DNA of 15,280 nucleotides from an uncultured Lachnospiraceae bacterium (GCA_900553635.1 USDU01000035.1:1-15280), one strand, 5' to 3'. Shown: positions 1 to 8,187, counted from the stretch's first letter. Notes: a model not told the origin generated them from the letters alone. Made by a program: numbers and translations.

Positions 1-2636
1 GTTCCGTTATCGTCGTAGGTCCGGAGCTGAAGATTTATCAGTGCGGTCTTCCGAAGGAGATGGCCATCGAACTGTTCAAACCCTTCGTTATGAAGGAACT
101 GGTACAGAACGGTACCGCGCATAATATCAAGAGCGCTAAGAAAATGGTAGAGCGTCAGGTACAGCCGGAGGTATGGGATGTACTGGAAGACGTCATCAAA
201 GAGCATCCGGTTATGCTGAACCGTGCTCCTACCCTGCATCGTCTTGGTATCCAGGCCTTCGAGCCGATTCTGGTAGAAGGTAAAGCGATCAAACTGCATC
301 CGCTGGTTTGTACCGCGTTCAACGCGGACTTCGACGGAGACCAGATGGCAGTGCACCTTCCCCTGTCCGTAGAGGCGCAGGCGGAATGCCGTTTCCTGCT
401 GCTCTCCCCGAACAACCTGCTGAAGCCGTCTGACGGCGGTCCCGTAGCCGTACCGTCCCAGGATATGGTCCTTGGTATCTATTACCTGACCCAGGAGCGT
501 CCGGGAAGCGAAGGCGAAGGCAAGTTCTTCAAGAACCTGAACGAAGCCATCCTGGCTTATGAGAATAAAGTCATCCGTCTGCAGTCCAGAATCAAGGTCC
601 GCGTAACCAGAACCCTGGCTGACGGAACCGAGATGACCGGTATCGTAGAGTCCACGCTGGGCCGTTTCCTCTTCAACGAGATTCTGCCGCAGGATCTGGG
701 CTTTGTAGATCGTACTGTTCCGGGCAATGAGCTGGTACTGGAGGTTGATTTCCACGTAGGCAAGAAGGGTCTGAAGCAGATTCTGGAGAAGGTTATCAAT
801 ACCCACGGAGCCACCAGAACCGCAGAGGTACTGGACGATATCAAGGCGATGGGATACAAGTATTCCACCCGTGCGGCTATGACCGTATCCATTTCCGATA
901 TGACCGTGCCGCCTGAGAAGCCGGAGCTGATCAAGAAGGCACAGGATACCGTAGATAAGATTACACGTAACTACAAGCGTGGTTTGATTACCGAGGAAGA
1001 GCGTTATAAGGAAGTTGTTGAAACCTGGAAGGACACCGACGCTATCCTGACCAAGGCACTGCTGGACGGTCTGGATCGTTACAACAACATCTACATGATG
1101 GCTGACTCCGGAGCCCGTGGTTCCGATAAGCAGATCAAACAGCTGGCCGGTATGCGTGGACTGATGGCGGATACCACCGGTCACACCATCGAACTTCCTA
1201 TCAAGTCTAACTTCCGTGAGGGTCTGGACGTTCTGGAGTACTTCATGTCAGCGCATGGAGCTCGAAAGGGTATGTCCGATACCGCTCTGCGTACCGCGGA
1301 CTCCGGTTACCTGACCCGTCGAATGGTAGACGTATCTCAGGATTTGATTGTTCGTGAGGTTGACTGCTGCGAGGGCAAGGGTGAAATCCCGGGCATGGTA
1401 GTAAAGGCCTTTATGGACGGCAAGGAAGAGATCGAGAGCCTGCAGGATCGTATTACCGGACGTTTTGCGTGCGAGACTGTATACGACAAGGACGGCAATG
1501 TCATCGTCAAGGCAAATCATATGATTACCCCGAAACGTGCAGCCGCTATTATGAAAAATGGCGTGGATAAGGACGGCAACCCCATTGACAGCCTGAAGAT
1601 CCGTACCATTCTGACCTGTAAATCACACATCGGTGTGTGCGCGAAGTGCTACGGCGCCAACATGGCAACCGGCGAAGCTGTACAGGTAGGTGAGGCAGTC
1701 GGTATCATCGCTGCTCAGTCTATCGGTGAGCCGGGTACACAGCTGACCATGAGAACCTTCCACAGCGGCGGTGTCGCAGGTGGAGATATCACACAGGGTC
1801 TTCCCCGTGTCGAGGAGCTTTTTGAGGCCAGAAAGCCGAAGGGACTTGCAATCATCACTGAGATTGCCGGAACCGTTACCATTCTGGATACCAAGAAGAA
1901 GCGCGAGATTCAGGTGACAGGCGAGGACGGCGAGTCCAAGGTATACCTGATTCCCTACGGCTCCCGTATCAAGGTACAGGACGGCCAGGTACTGGAGGCC
2001 GGCGACGAGCTGACGGAAGGTAGCGTGAACCCCCACGATATCCTGAAGATCAAAGGCGTACGTGCCGTACAGGATTACATGATCCGCGAGGTTCAGCGTG
2101 TATATCGTCTGCAGGGTGTAGAAATTGCCGACAAGCATATCGAGATGCTGGTACACCAGATGCTGAAGAAGATTCGTATCGAGGACAACGGAGATTCCGA
2201 TTTCCTGCCGGGTACTCTGGTAGATATTCTGGAGTTCGAGGACGCCAACGAGCGGCTGCTCGCAGAGGGCAAGCAGCCCGCAGAAGGAAAGCAGATTATG
2301 CTTGGTATCACCAAGGCATCTCTGGCTACCAACTCCTTCCTGTCCGCTGCATCCTTCCAGGAGACCACCAAGGTTCTGACCGAGGCTGCTATCAAGGGTA
2401 AGGTTGACCCGCTGATCGGTCTGAAGGAGAATGTACTGATCGGTAAGCTGATTCCTGCCGGAACCGGTATGAAGCGTTATCAGAATGTAAAACTGGATAC
2501 CGATATGGACGAAGAGGCTGAGCTGGACTTCGACGAGGACATCGATCTGGATGAAAGTCTGGAGCTGACTGAGGACGGAGCTGAGGAGGAGGCTGCTGTA
2601 GAGGCAGAGGAGACCGAGGAGCCGGTTGAGGTATAA
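1..2636 (+). CDS. rpoC: DNA-directed RNA polymerase subunit beta prime, C-terminal part (5' end outside window)
   Basis: Catalytic largest subunit of RNA polymerase. The reading frame is open from base 3, so the gene enters from the left; 877 residues are visible and the true start is upstream. The ATG at 60 is internal: the codons before it read as typical RpoC sequence ([18 protein letters not shown]). The Mg2+-binding active-site motif NADFDGD is encoded at 321-341. Cysteines of the C-terminal zinc site are visible as a CC pair near 1366 and as [11 protein letters not shown] from 1617. The trigger-loop region with [16 protein letters not shown] follows near 1730. The C-terminus is a long Asp/Glu-rich tail, as in many Clostridia. 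Identity is essentially certain. rpoB is expected just upstream but is not in the window. Confidence 0.98.
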   Translation, partial: SVIVVGPELKIYQCGLPKEMAIELFKPFVMKELVQNGTAHNIKSAKKMVERQVQPEVWDVLEDVIKEHPVMLNRAPTLHRLGIQAFEPILVEGKAIKLHPLVCTAFNADFDGDQMAVHLPLSVEAQAECRFLLLSPNNLLKPSDGGPVAVPSQDMVLGIYYLTQERPGSEGEGKFFKNLNEAILAYENKVIRLQSRIKVRVTRTLADGTEMTGIVESTLGRFLFNEILPQDLGFVDRTVPGNELVLEVDFHVGKKGLKQILEKVINTHGATRTAEVLDDIKAMGYKYSTRAAMTVSISDMTVPPEKPELIKKAQDTVDKITRNYKRGLITEEERYKEVVETWKDTDAILTKALLDGLDRYNNIYMMADSGARGSDKQIKQLAGMRGLMADTTGHTIELPIKSNFREGLDVLEYFMSAHGARKGMSDTALRTADSGYLTRRMVDVSQDLIVREVDCCEGKGEIPGMVVKAFMDGKEEIESLQDRITGRFACETVYDKDGNVIVKANHMITPKRAAAIMKNGVDKDGNPIDSLKIRTILTCKSHIGVCAKCYGANMATGEAVQVGEAVGIIAAQSIGEPGTQLTMRTFHSGGVAGGDITQGLPRVEELFEARKPKGLAIITEIAGTVTILDTKKKREIQVTGEDGESKVYLIPYGSRIKVQDGQVLEAGDELTEGSVNPHDILKIKGVRAVQDYMIREVQRVYRLQGVEIADKHIEMLVHQMLKKIRIEDNGDSDFLPGTLVDILEFEDANERLLAEGKQPAEGKQIMLGITKASLATNSFLSAASFQETTKVLTEAAIKGKVDPLIGLKENVLIGKLIPAGTGMKRYQNVKLDTDMDEEAELDFDEDIDLDESLELTEDGAEEEAAVEAEETEEPVEV

Positions 2637-2654
2637 ATTACGAAGAAATAATAG

Positions 2655-2695
2655 AAAACTGCTGTTTCACGAAAGTGTGGGACAGCAGTTTTTTT
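2655..2695 (+). terminator. Rho-independent terminator of rpoC
   Basis: The 9-bp arms AACTGCTGT (2657-2665) and ACAGCAGTT (2682-2690) enclose a smaller CAC-GAAA-GTG hairpin, and the 3' arm runs into seven T residues (2689-2695). It lies 20 bases after the rpoC stop and separates rpoC from the next promoter. Confidence 0.93.
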
Positions 2696-2707
2696 ATGTC
2701 TTCTTCC

Positions 2708-2735
2708 TTGACAGAAGGAAAAGATGTGCTATAAT
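2708..2735 (+). promoter_or_regulatory. SigA-type promoter of the feoA-GGDEF-EAL operon
   Basis: A perfect -35 TTGACA (2708-2713), a 16-bp spacer and a perfect -10 TATAAT (2730-2735) preceded by TG in the extended -10 position. It sits directly after the rpoC terminator and 54 bases before the feoA start. Such a near-ideal promoter would be strong unless repressed, which fits the palindrome just downstream. Confidence 0.88.
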
Positions 2736-2742
2736 TTTATCT

Positions 2743-2762
2743 TGGTTAGAAACTACTAACCA
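2743..2762. promoter_or_regulatory. Palindromic operator candidate over the transcription start of the feoA operon
   Basis: TGGTTAG (2743-2749) and CTAACCA (2756-2762) are perfect inverted arms of 7 bp with a 6-bp spacer. They lie 7 bases past the -10, so they cover the predicted transcription start. GGTTAG/CTAACC half-sites resemble those of DtxR/IdeR/MntR-type metal-responsive repressors (known for those families), but the spacing differs from the compact IdeR palindrome, so assigning a regulator is inference. A 5'-UTR RNA hairpin is the alternative reading. Confidence 0.6.
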
Positions 2763-2788
2763 GAATGAGAAAAATCGGAAGGTAGCCT

Positions 2789-3001
2789 ATGCCATTAAAC
2801 TTAGCAGATAAGAATAAAAAATATACCATTCTTCGCATCGCAGGAAATGAGCGGGAGGCACGCAGGCTGGAGAGTCTGGGCTTTGTGCCGGGCTCTGAAA
2901 TCACCATTCTGTCGGTGATAAACGGAAACTTCCTGGTGTCTGTGAAGGGAACGCGCATCGGAATCGGCTGCGAATATGCCAAGCGGATTCTGGTGATTTA
3001 G
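2789..3001 (+). CDS. FeoA-domain protein (SH3-like fold), 70 aa
   Basis: Small cytoplasmic protein filling one FeoA domain: an N-terminal MPLNLAD segment, a central RRLESLGFVPGSEITIL block and a C-terminal VKGTRIGIGCEYAKRILV block. The order and the LGFVPG turn are typical of FeoA. FeoA proteins assist the ferrous-iron permease FeoB or act as stand-alone accessory domains like those at the end of DtxR-type regulators. No feoB lies next to it; the following genes are c-di-GMP enzymes. The start has GGAAGG a few bases upstream. It is the first gene after a consensus promoter, and the gap to the next gene is 28 bases, which suggests co-transcription. Whether it still works with a FeoB elsewhere, or acts as a metal-sensing adaptor, cannot be told from here. 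Confidence 0.85.
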   Translation: MPLNLADKNKKYTILRIAGNEREARRLESLGFVPGSEITILSVINGNFLVSVKGTRIGIGCEYAKRILVI

Positions 3002-3029
3002 AGGAGAACAGATAAAGCAGGTGAGATAT

Positions 3030-3728
3030 ATGACGACAAACAGGCGATATTCCAGAATTTTACTAATGACTATGTGCGTAATTATGTGTATTCTGATTGC
3101 CATTCAGATCTATATGACTTCTTACGTACTGTGGGGCGAATCAGGTATCTGGCCGCGGACCATGAGCTGTCTGGCGCTGGTGCTGGAGATTATCACACTG
3201 TCCATCTTTTTTGCCAGTTCCCGGATCAGTTCAGATGTGGGCAATATGGTATTTACAGATGTGACGGGGATCAAGAATAAACTGGCCTATCAGGATCGTA
3301 TCATTCGCATCAACGAGGGACGGGATACCTTCTCTATCGGTGTAATCATGTTTGATCTGAACAATCTGAAGACGGTTAATGATACTTTGGGCCATGAGAT
3401 GGGCGATCACTATATTGAGGCATTTTCAGCAATTCTGTCGAAGGTGCAGAACGAGCGAATCAACGCTTACCGGATAGGCGGCGATGAGTTTGCGGTGATA
3501 CTGGAGCAGACCAATGCGGTGGAGGTACATCACATTCTGGACTGGATGGACGCGGCGATAGCGGAATACAATCAGAAGCATGATATTGCTATTTCCTATG
3601 CAAGAGGTTATGAAATCAGCACCAGCGATCATTACTATCTGATGGAGGAGCTGACCCGGCGGGCAGACAGTCAGATGTATCAGAACAAGCAGATCGTGAA
3701 AGAAAAACTGGGAATGGGAAGCAGATAA
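3030..3728 (+). CDS. Membrane GGDEF diguanylate cyclase, 232 aa
   Basis: Predicted to make cyclic di-GMP from two GTP at the membrane. Two hydrophobic segments (about residues 10-33 and 45-62) precede one GGDEF domain (about 75-230). The substrate and metal motifs are present: FDLNNLKTVND (108-118), GHEMGD (121-126) and a canonical GGDEF at 150-154, so it should be catalytically active. The inhibitory I-site RxxD is missing; the aligned residues are NERI (141-144), so classical product inhibition is not expected. I chose ATG 3030 because AGGTGA (3019-3024) sits 5 bases upstream; an in-frame GTG at 3021 would add three residues. There is no large sensor domain: the membrane part is only a hairpin of two helices. 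It is followed after one base by a gene with an EAL domain. Confidence 0.88.
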   Translation: MTTNRRYSRILLMTMCVIMCILIAIQIYMTSYVLWGESGIWPRTMSCLALVLEIITLSIFFASSRISSDVGNMVFTDVTGIKNKLAYQDRIIRINEGRDTFSIGVIMFDLNNLKTVNDTLGHEMGDHYIEAFSAILSKVQNERINAYRIGGDEFAVILEQTNAVEVHHILDWMDAAIAEYNQKHDIAISYARGYEISTSDHYYLMEELTRRADSQMYQNKQIVKEKLGMGSR

Positions 3729-3729
3729 A

Positions 3730-5082
3730 TTGAAGGCATTATTATTACTAATCACAGTACTCCTGCTGGCAGTGGGCATCTTACAGCATCTTATCATTCG
3801 GCAGGACAGGAAGAGACGGCATCGCATGGGTCATGATGAGCTGACCGGCATTTGTAATTGGGAGCATTTGGTACAGAAGGCAGAGTTGCTCAATAAAAGC
3901 GACTGGCCTCGCTACGTGATTTACTCAGACATCGGTGGTTTTAAGCTGATCAATGAAGTGTTTGGCCGGGAAAAGGGCAATGAAATCCTGCGGCGGCAGG
4001 CAGAGCTGATCAGGAGGTTCGTAAGGGAGGGAGATATCTACGGGCGGAGCGGCGAGGATCATTTCGTCGTCATTGTGGAGCAGGCTCATTTTCGTGAGGA
4101 ATATCTGGAGGAATGCCGCCGGGAAATGCAGAAGGTGCTGGATAATCCGGCCTATCAGGTTCAGGTGTATTTTGGCATCTATAAGGCAGAGCATTTCCAT
4201 GAACCGCTGGCGTCCATGTGCGACAAGGCTTCTCTGGCGATTCAGTCCATCAAAGGCGATCTGGAGCGCTTCGTCGCCTATTATGATGATTCTATGATGG
4301 AAAATGCGGTCAAAAGCAAGGCTGTCATAGACGAATTTGACGTGGCATTGGAAAATGGCGAATTTCAGATGTATCTGCAGCCCCAGATCATGGCCGGCTC
4401 CGGAAAGCTCCACGGCGCGGAGGCCCTGGTGCGTCGGATTCGGCCGGATGGCCAGGTGATTCCACCCATGGAATTTATTCCGGTCTATGAGAAAACGGGT
4501 CTGATATACCGTCTGGATCTTTATATCTGGGAGCAGGCGGCAAAGAAGCTGAGCGAATGGAAACAGGACGGCGTCGAGCTAAACATTTCCGTCAATATCT
4601 CCCCGCGGGATTTTTATTATGTGGATATCTATAATACCTTTATGAATCTGGTGGGGAAATATGAGATTGCGCCGGAGCACTTGAATATCGAGATAACGGA
4701 AACGGCAATCATGTCGGATGTACCGAATCTGCGCTCCGATCTGGAGCGGCTGCAGGCGGCCGGGTTTATCGTGGAAATCGATGATTTTGGAAGCGGTTAT
4801 TCTTCTCTGAATACGCTGAAGGATATCAATGTGGATACATTGAAAATCGACATGGGCTTTCTGCGGGAGAGTGAAAACCATGAAAAAGGCCGGATCATTC
4901 TCAACTCCGTGGTGCGGATGGCCAAGGAGCTGGGAATGCCGGTCATTACCGAAGGCGTGGAAACCCGAGAGCAGGTGCATGACCTGACCCATATGGGCTG
5001 CGACACCTTTCAGGGATATTATTTCTCAAAGCCGGTGGATGTGGAGACGTTTGAAAGACGGTATCTGCACAGGGAAGGATGA
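3730..5082 (+). CDS. Membrane-anchored degenerate GGDEF-EAL protein, probable c-di-GMP phosphodiesterase, 450 aa
   Basis: One N-terminal TM helix (about residues 3-23), a GGDEF-like domain (35-185) and an EAL domain (about 200-445). The GGDEF signature is GEDHF (108-112), so cyclase activity is unlikely, yet an I-site-like RxxD (R99, D102) remains, as in regulatory GGDEF domains that bind c-di-GMP or GTP. The EAL domain has the usual catalytic and metal-binding motifs: EALVR (231-235), NISP, EITET, EIDDFGSGYSS, LKID, EGVET and FQGYYFSKP. It should therefore hydrolyse c-di-GMP to pGpG. The start is TTG at 3730, one base after the upstream stop; it keeps the whole TM helix, whereas the first downstream ATG (residue 33) would remove it. 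Translational coupling to the cyclase gene is likely. Confidence 0.88.
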   Translation: MKALLLLITVLLLAVGILQHLIIRQDRKRRHRMGHDELTGICNWEHLVQKAELLNKSDWPRYVIYSDIGGFKLINEVFGREKGNEILRRQAELIRRFVREGDIYGRSGEDHFVVIVEQAHFREEYLEECRREMQKVLDNPAYQVQVYFGIYKAEHFHEPLASMCDKASLAIQSIKGDLERFVAYYDDSMMENAVKSKAVIDEFDVALENGEFQMYLQPQIMAGSGKLHGAEALVRRIRPDGQVIPPMEFIPVYEKTGLIYRLDLYIWEQAAKKLSEWKQDGVELNISVNISPRDFYYVDIYNTFMNLVGKYEIAPEHLNIEITETAIMSDVPNLRSDLERLQAAGFIVEIDDFGSGYSSLNTLKDINVDTLKIDMGFLRESENHEKGRIILNSVVRMAKELGMPVITEGVETREQVHDLTHMGCDTFQGYYFSKPVDVETFERRYLHREG

Positions 5083-5249
5083 GCCACATAGAGCTCACCG
5101 GTCACGCCGATGACGGCGATCAGGATACCCGCCATAAATACCGGATTGCATACGTCTACGCCAAACAGGATGGAGGACGCATTTGCTGTCATAATTCCTG
5201 CGAAAATAATCAGATACATGATTTTTTGAAGAATTGCTTTTGTTTTCAT
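5019..5249 (-). CDS. Possible small membrane protein, 76 aa, unknown function
   Basis: A minus-strand ORF starting MKTKAILQKIMYLIIFAG, with two hydrophobic stretches (about residues 7-22 and 37-55) and a polar tail. A good Shine-Dalgarno, AGAGAGGTG, lies about 7 bases before the ATG; a GTG three codons upstream (5258) is less likely. The codons look natural, including in the part (5083-5249) that does not overlap another gene. The last 64 bases overlap the 3' end of the GGDEF-EAL gene on the other strand. It lies downstream of the minus-strand FliB-like gene and could be co-transcribed with it. I recognise no family. The first helix could also be a signal peptide. It may be a chance ORF in a convergent intergenic region. 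Confidence 0.48.
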   Translation of the reverse strand: MKTKAILQKIMYLIIFAGIMTANASSILFGVDVCNPVFMAGILIAVIGVTGELYVAHPSLCRYRLSNVSTSTGFEK

Positions 5250-5252
5250 AAT

Positions 5253-5289
5253 AAACACCTCTCTATACCTGCAAGTATAGGAGGTGTTT
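5253..5289. repeat. Long inverted repeat (hairpin) between convergent genes, covering a ribosome binding site
   Basis: AAACACCTCTCTATAC (5253-5268) pairs with GTATAGGAGGTGTTT (5275-5289) with one bulged base and a 6-base loop. It lies between the convergent GGDEF-EAL and FliB-like genes. Neither side has a proper T tract, so it is at best a weak bidirectional terminator. On the minus strand one arm carries the AGAGAGGTG Shine-Dalgarno of the 76-aa ORF and the other arm carries the complementary CACCTCC, so folding would hide that site. Confidence 0.75.
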
Positions 5290-5341
5290 GTTAGGTTTCC
5301 GGCATCTTTGGGTAAAGTCTTTGTAAAGCTTCGGAAAAGAT

Positions 5342-6514
5342 TTATCGACCGAGGATCAGGGCGAAATAGCCCCAGTCCCAGAGGGGATCTTCAAAGCTGT
5401 TTTCCAGGTATTCGAAAATGTCTTCTTCATTGTAGCCGGTCATACGGTTCAGGATGACGATGTAGCTTCGGACCGTCTCGTAGGAAAGTGGCTGCCTGCC
5501 GCTCTGAAGCCAGGCCAGGAACAGGCTGTGGCGGATGACGGCATAGGTCAGGACGATCCATTCCAGATGGAGAAGCAGTGTCGTGAGCGTGAGGTCGCTG
5601 CCGGGGAGCAGGAAACCGGAGTAGAGCTCATTTTCCAGGTAATGGAATAATAAGGGGCGCCAGACGGTGAAATCCTGTCGGAATGCGTCCCAATCACGGA
5701 GTAGTTCTTCTTCGTCGCAGCCTTCGGAAAGTTCCTCTGCCAGCCGGATAATCGGTTCCAGATAGCCGGAATACAGGCCTTCCTTCCGGTAATTCACGGC
5801 CAGATCCTGTAAAAGCTCGTTGCACTCGTCCAGGGTGTCCAGGGGCGGCAGATCGATATTGGAGATGGCGTCGCGGAGTTGTGCGCGGGAACTATCGGAA
5901 AAGTATTCGGTGATATGGGCGTCGTCCAGAGTATCAATCCGGTTCAGTTCCTGAAGGATATAGGAGAGCTCCAACAGGGCCTGCTCCGGGGTATCCTTTT
6001 CCGGCGCCCGGTGGCTTAAGTCCAGCAGACGGATGCTCTCTGAACGCAGACGGAACAGAAGTCGGGTTCGTTCGGAGGGCAGATCTTCCGGCATCGGCTT
6101 CGGAAAGGTAAGCCCATCCATTTCCCGCCAGATATCCAACACCGCCGGGCAGGCAGCCATCAGGCTCTCCTCTTCATGGGTGCGGAACTTCAGAATCTCC
6201 CGGGGAAAATCCTGGCAGGTCCTGGAAAGTACTGTGTCATCATAGGTGCATACAAGTTTACATAACTTGTCTGAATTTAAAAACGGACATTTGAGTTCCG
6301 GGGTCAGTCCGATGACCCGTTCGCCGTCTTTGTGTATAGTATAAGCATTCAGATTTTTCTTCTGTTCCTCCACATCAGCCGGGGGAGCCAGCTTCTTCCA
6401 GCGCCTGGCGGTGTCGTCATCCACAGCGATTTTCCATTCCTGACAGCAGGTAATGGGACAGGATCCGGCGATGCAGGTAAAATGTTCATAGTAATCAGGA
6501 CGTAATCGTTTCAT
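5342..6514 (-). CDS. FliB-like cysteine-cluster protein (putative flagellin lysine N-methylase family), 390 aa
   Basis: The N-terminus MKRLRPDYYEHFTCIAGSC is typical of the FliB-like family. Two cysteine clusters are visible: C14, C19, C23, C24 and C76, C85, C89, C100, the second ending in CQDFPRE. In FliB-type proteins such cysteines are thought to hold an iron-sulfur centre, and some members methylate lysines of flagellin. The C-terminal two thirds are helical and poorly conserved. I chose ATG 6514 because GGGAG lies 8 bases upstream and the family usually begins at this MKR; the longer frame to 6562 adds 16 residues of no recognisable kind. No flagellin or flagellar gene is in the window, so the target could be another protein. 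Family assignment is fairly safe; methylase function is inferred. Confidence 0.75.
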   Translation of the reverse strand: MKRLRPDYYEHFTCIAGSCPITCCQEWKIAVDDDTARRWKKLAPPADVEEQKKNLNAYTIHKDGERVIGLTPELKCPFLNSDKLCKLVCTYDDTVLSRTCQDFPREILKFRTHEEESLMAACPAVLDIWREMDGLTFPKPMPEDLPSERTRLLFRLRSESIRLLDLSHRAPEKDTPEQALLELSYILQELNRIDTLDDAHITEYFSDSSRAQLRDAISNIDLPPLDTLDECNELLQDLAVNYRKEGLYSGYLEPIIRLAEELSEGCDEEELLRDWDAFRQDFTVWRPLLFHYLENELYSGFLLPGSDLTLTTLLLHLEWIVLTYAVIRHSLFLAWLQSGRQPLSYETVRSYIVILNRMTGYNEEDIFEYLENSFEDPLWDWGYFALILGR

Positions 6515-6574
6515 AGAAAATTCTCCCAGATAAATGGATGGCTCACCGGTTCCTTCCGGCAAAACTCAGGATCA

Positions 6575-6603
6575 ATGCTATCATAAACAGAAAGTGAATA
6601 CAA
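6575..6603 (-). promoter_or_regulatory. Candidate promoter of the FliB-like gene
   Basis: On the minus strand, TTGTAT (plus 6598-6603) and TAGCAT (plus 6575-6580) are separated by 17 bp, about 60 bases upstream of the start at 6514. Each hexamer has mismatches to consensus, so this is a modest candidate. It shares the 243-bp divergent intergenic region 6515-6757 with the MATE promoter. Confidence 0.35.
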
Positions 6604-6675
6604 GCAGTTCCTGAGCAGATAGAGGCTGCATCGAAGCGTGAGATGATGAACGTCTGTTTTTCTGTGGATGAGATA

Positions 6676-6704
6676 TTGCATTTCCCGAAAAAACTGTGTA
6701 ACAT
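6676..6704 (+). promoter_or_regulatory. Candidate promoter of the MATE exporter gene
   Basis: TTGCAT (6676-6681), 17-bp spacer and TAACAT (6699-6704), with TG bases close upstream of the -10. The predicted start near 6711 leaves a leader of about 47 nt before the GTG at 6758. The rest of the 6515-6757 intergenic region shows no further clear element. Confidence 0.42.
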
Positions 6705-6757
6705 AACAGATAAGAAGGGCTTTAAGAAAAGACAGAAAAGCAACGGGAGAGATAAAA

Positions 6758-8110
6758 GTGAAAAAGAATAAATACGAAATCGACATGTGCAACGGCACCC
6801 TGATGGACAAGCTGATCGTGTTCGCGGTGCCGCTGATGATTTCCGGTGTGCTGCAGCTGATGTTCAATGCGGTGGATATTATCGTGGTGGGGCAGTACAG
6901 CGGAAGCCAGTCTCTGGCGGCGGTGGGCTCCACGACAGCCCTGATCAATATCTTTACGAATCTGTTTATCGGTATTTCTATGGGCGTCAATGTACTGGCG
7001 GCCCGGTTTTACGCAGCAGGCCAGGATCAGCAGATGTCTGAGACCGTTCATACGGCAATTCTGGTGGCGCTGATCAGCGGCGTGATCATGACCTTTGTGG
7101 GAGTGGGGATGGCCCGGTGGGCGCTGGAAGTGATGGCGACGCCTGATGATGTGATCGATTTATCTACGCTCTACATGCGGATTTATTTTCTGGGCATGCC
7201 ATTTTTCATGCTGTATAACTATGGAGCGGCGATTCTGCGTGCGGTGGGCGATACCAGACGGCCGCTGCTCTTCCTGATCGTGGCGGGTATCACCAATGCG
7301 ATGCTGAATGTGATTCTTGTGGTAAAATTCCATATGGCCGTGGAAGGCGTGGCGATTGCCACCGTAGTGTCGCAGCTTATCTCCTGTATTCTGGTGCTGC
7401 GCTGCCTGTATCAATCAGAGAGCAGTTATCAGCTGCGGTTTTCGAAGCTACGGGTCAATGTGTCTTATCTGAGTCAGATTTTCCAGGTGGGTATCCCGGC
7501 GGGCATCCAGAGCGTGGTCATTAATTTCTCCTACGCCATGCTCCAGTCCTCGGTAAACTCCTTCGGATCCACAGCCATGGCGGGCTATACAGCGGCCAAC
7601 AACCTGCTGGGCTTCCTCTACGCGTCGGTGAATTCCGTCACTCAGGCCTGTATGAGTTTCACCAGCCAGAATTATGGCGTGGGGAAATTTAAACGGATGG
7701 ATCGGGTGTTGATTGACTGCGCGCTTATCTCAGTGGTGTTCGCGGGAACACTGGGAACGATTTTCTATGTGTTCGGATCGGAGATTCTGCAGATTTATAC
7801 AAAGGATCCGGAAGTTATCAAAGCGGGAATGGAAATTATTTCCATTACAACGATTCCCTATTTTCTGTGCGGCATCATGGATCTGTTCCCGGGCGCCATG
7901 CGCGGTATGGGGCGGTCGGGTGTGCCGATGATTTTGTCGATTATCGGTACGGTTGGAACCAGAATCGTCTGGATCTATGGCATTTTTCCGTTACACCGGT
8001 CGCTGTTTGTGCTGTTCATTTCCTATCCGGGATCCTGGCTGATTACGATTGCCATGCAGGTGATCTGCTTCTTTATTGTGCGAAAACAGGTGCGGGAGCG
8101 TTATATGTAA
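6758..8110 (+). CDS. MATE-family multidrug/organic cation exporter, 450 aa
   Basis: Integral membrane antiporter of the MATE (NorM/DinF-type) family, which exports drugs, toxins or metabolites using Na+ or H+ gradients. About 12 hydrophobic helices span the protein, and its length is typical. The N-terminus (GTLMDKLIVFAVPLMISGVL followed by MFNAVDIIVVGQYSG) and the mid-protein repeat (SQIFQVGIPAGIQSVVINFS, then NSFGSTAMAGYTAANN) match the two homologous MatE halves. The start is GTG at 6758 with GGGAGAG upstream. It is divergent from the FliB-like gene. The substrate cannot be predicted. The isoaspartyl dipeptidase gene follows after 77 bases on the same strand, but a link between the two is not evident. 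Confidence 0.93.
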   Translation: MKKNKYEIDMCNGTLMDKLIVFAVPLMISGVLQLMFNAVDIIVVGQYSGSQSLAAVGSTTALINIFTNLFIGISMGVNVLAARFYAAGQDQQMSETVHTAILVALISGVIMTFVGVGMARWALEVMATPDDVIDLSTLYMRIYFLGMPFFMLYNYGAAILRAVGDTRRPLLFLIVAGITNAMLNVILVVKFHMAVEGVAIATVVSQLISCILVLRCLYQSESSYQLRFSKLRVNVSYLSQIFQVGIPAGIQSVVINFSYAMLQSSVNSFGSTAMAGYTAANNLLGFLYASVNSVTQACMSFTSQNYGVGKFKRMDRVLIDCALISVVFAGTLGTIFYVFGSEILQIYTKDPEVIKAGMEIISITTIPYFLCGIMDLFPGAMRGMGRSGVPMILSIIGTVGTRIVWIYGIFPLHRSLFVLFISYPGSWLITIAMQVICFFIVRKQVRERYM

Positions 8111-8112
8111 GA

Positions 8113-8141
8113 TGGACAAGACGGATTTTATCGTAAATACT
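8113..8141 (+). promoter_or_regulatory. Weak candidate promoter before iadA
   Basis: TGGACA (8113-8118) and AATACT (8136-8141) with a 17-bp spacer, in the 77-base gap between the MATE gene and iadA. No terminator is visible in the gap, so iadA may also be read through from the MATE promoter. Confidence 0.3.
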
Positions 8142-8187
8142 GGATAGAAGTTACAGGGAAAATAAAAGGGAAAAAGAGGAAACGATC

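Noticed and set aside
2626..2811. Plus-strand ORF between rpoC and feoA
   Set aside because: It runs through the rpoC terminator and the feoA promoter and has no ribosome binding site.
3021..3029. GTG start for the GGDEF cyclase
   Set aside because: ATG 3030 has AGGTGA at ideal spacing, and that Shine-Dalgarno overlaps the GTG itself.
6515..6562. Longer start for the FliB-like protein
   Set aside because: The 16 extra residues look random, while MKRLRPDYY at 6514 is the family's usual start with GGGAG upstream.
6511..6990. Minus-strand ORFs between the FliB-like and MATE genes
   Set aside because: They overlap the MATE N-terminus and the divergent promoter region, and lack a ribosome binding site or recognisable protein features.
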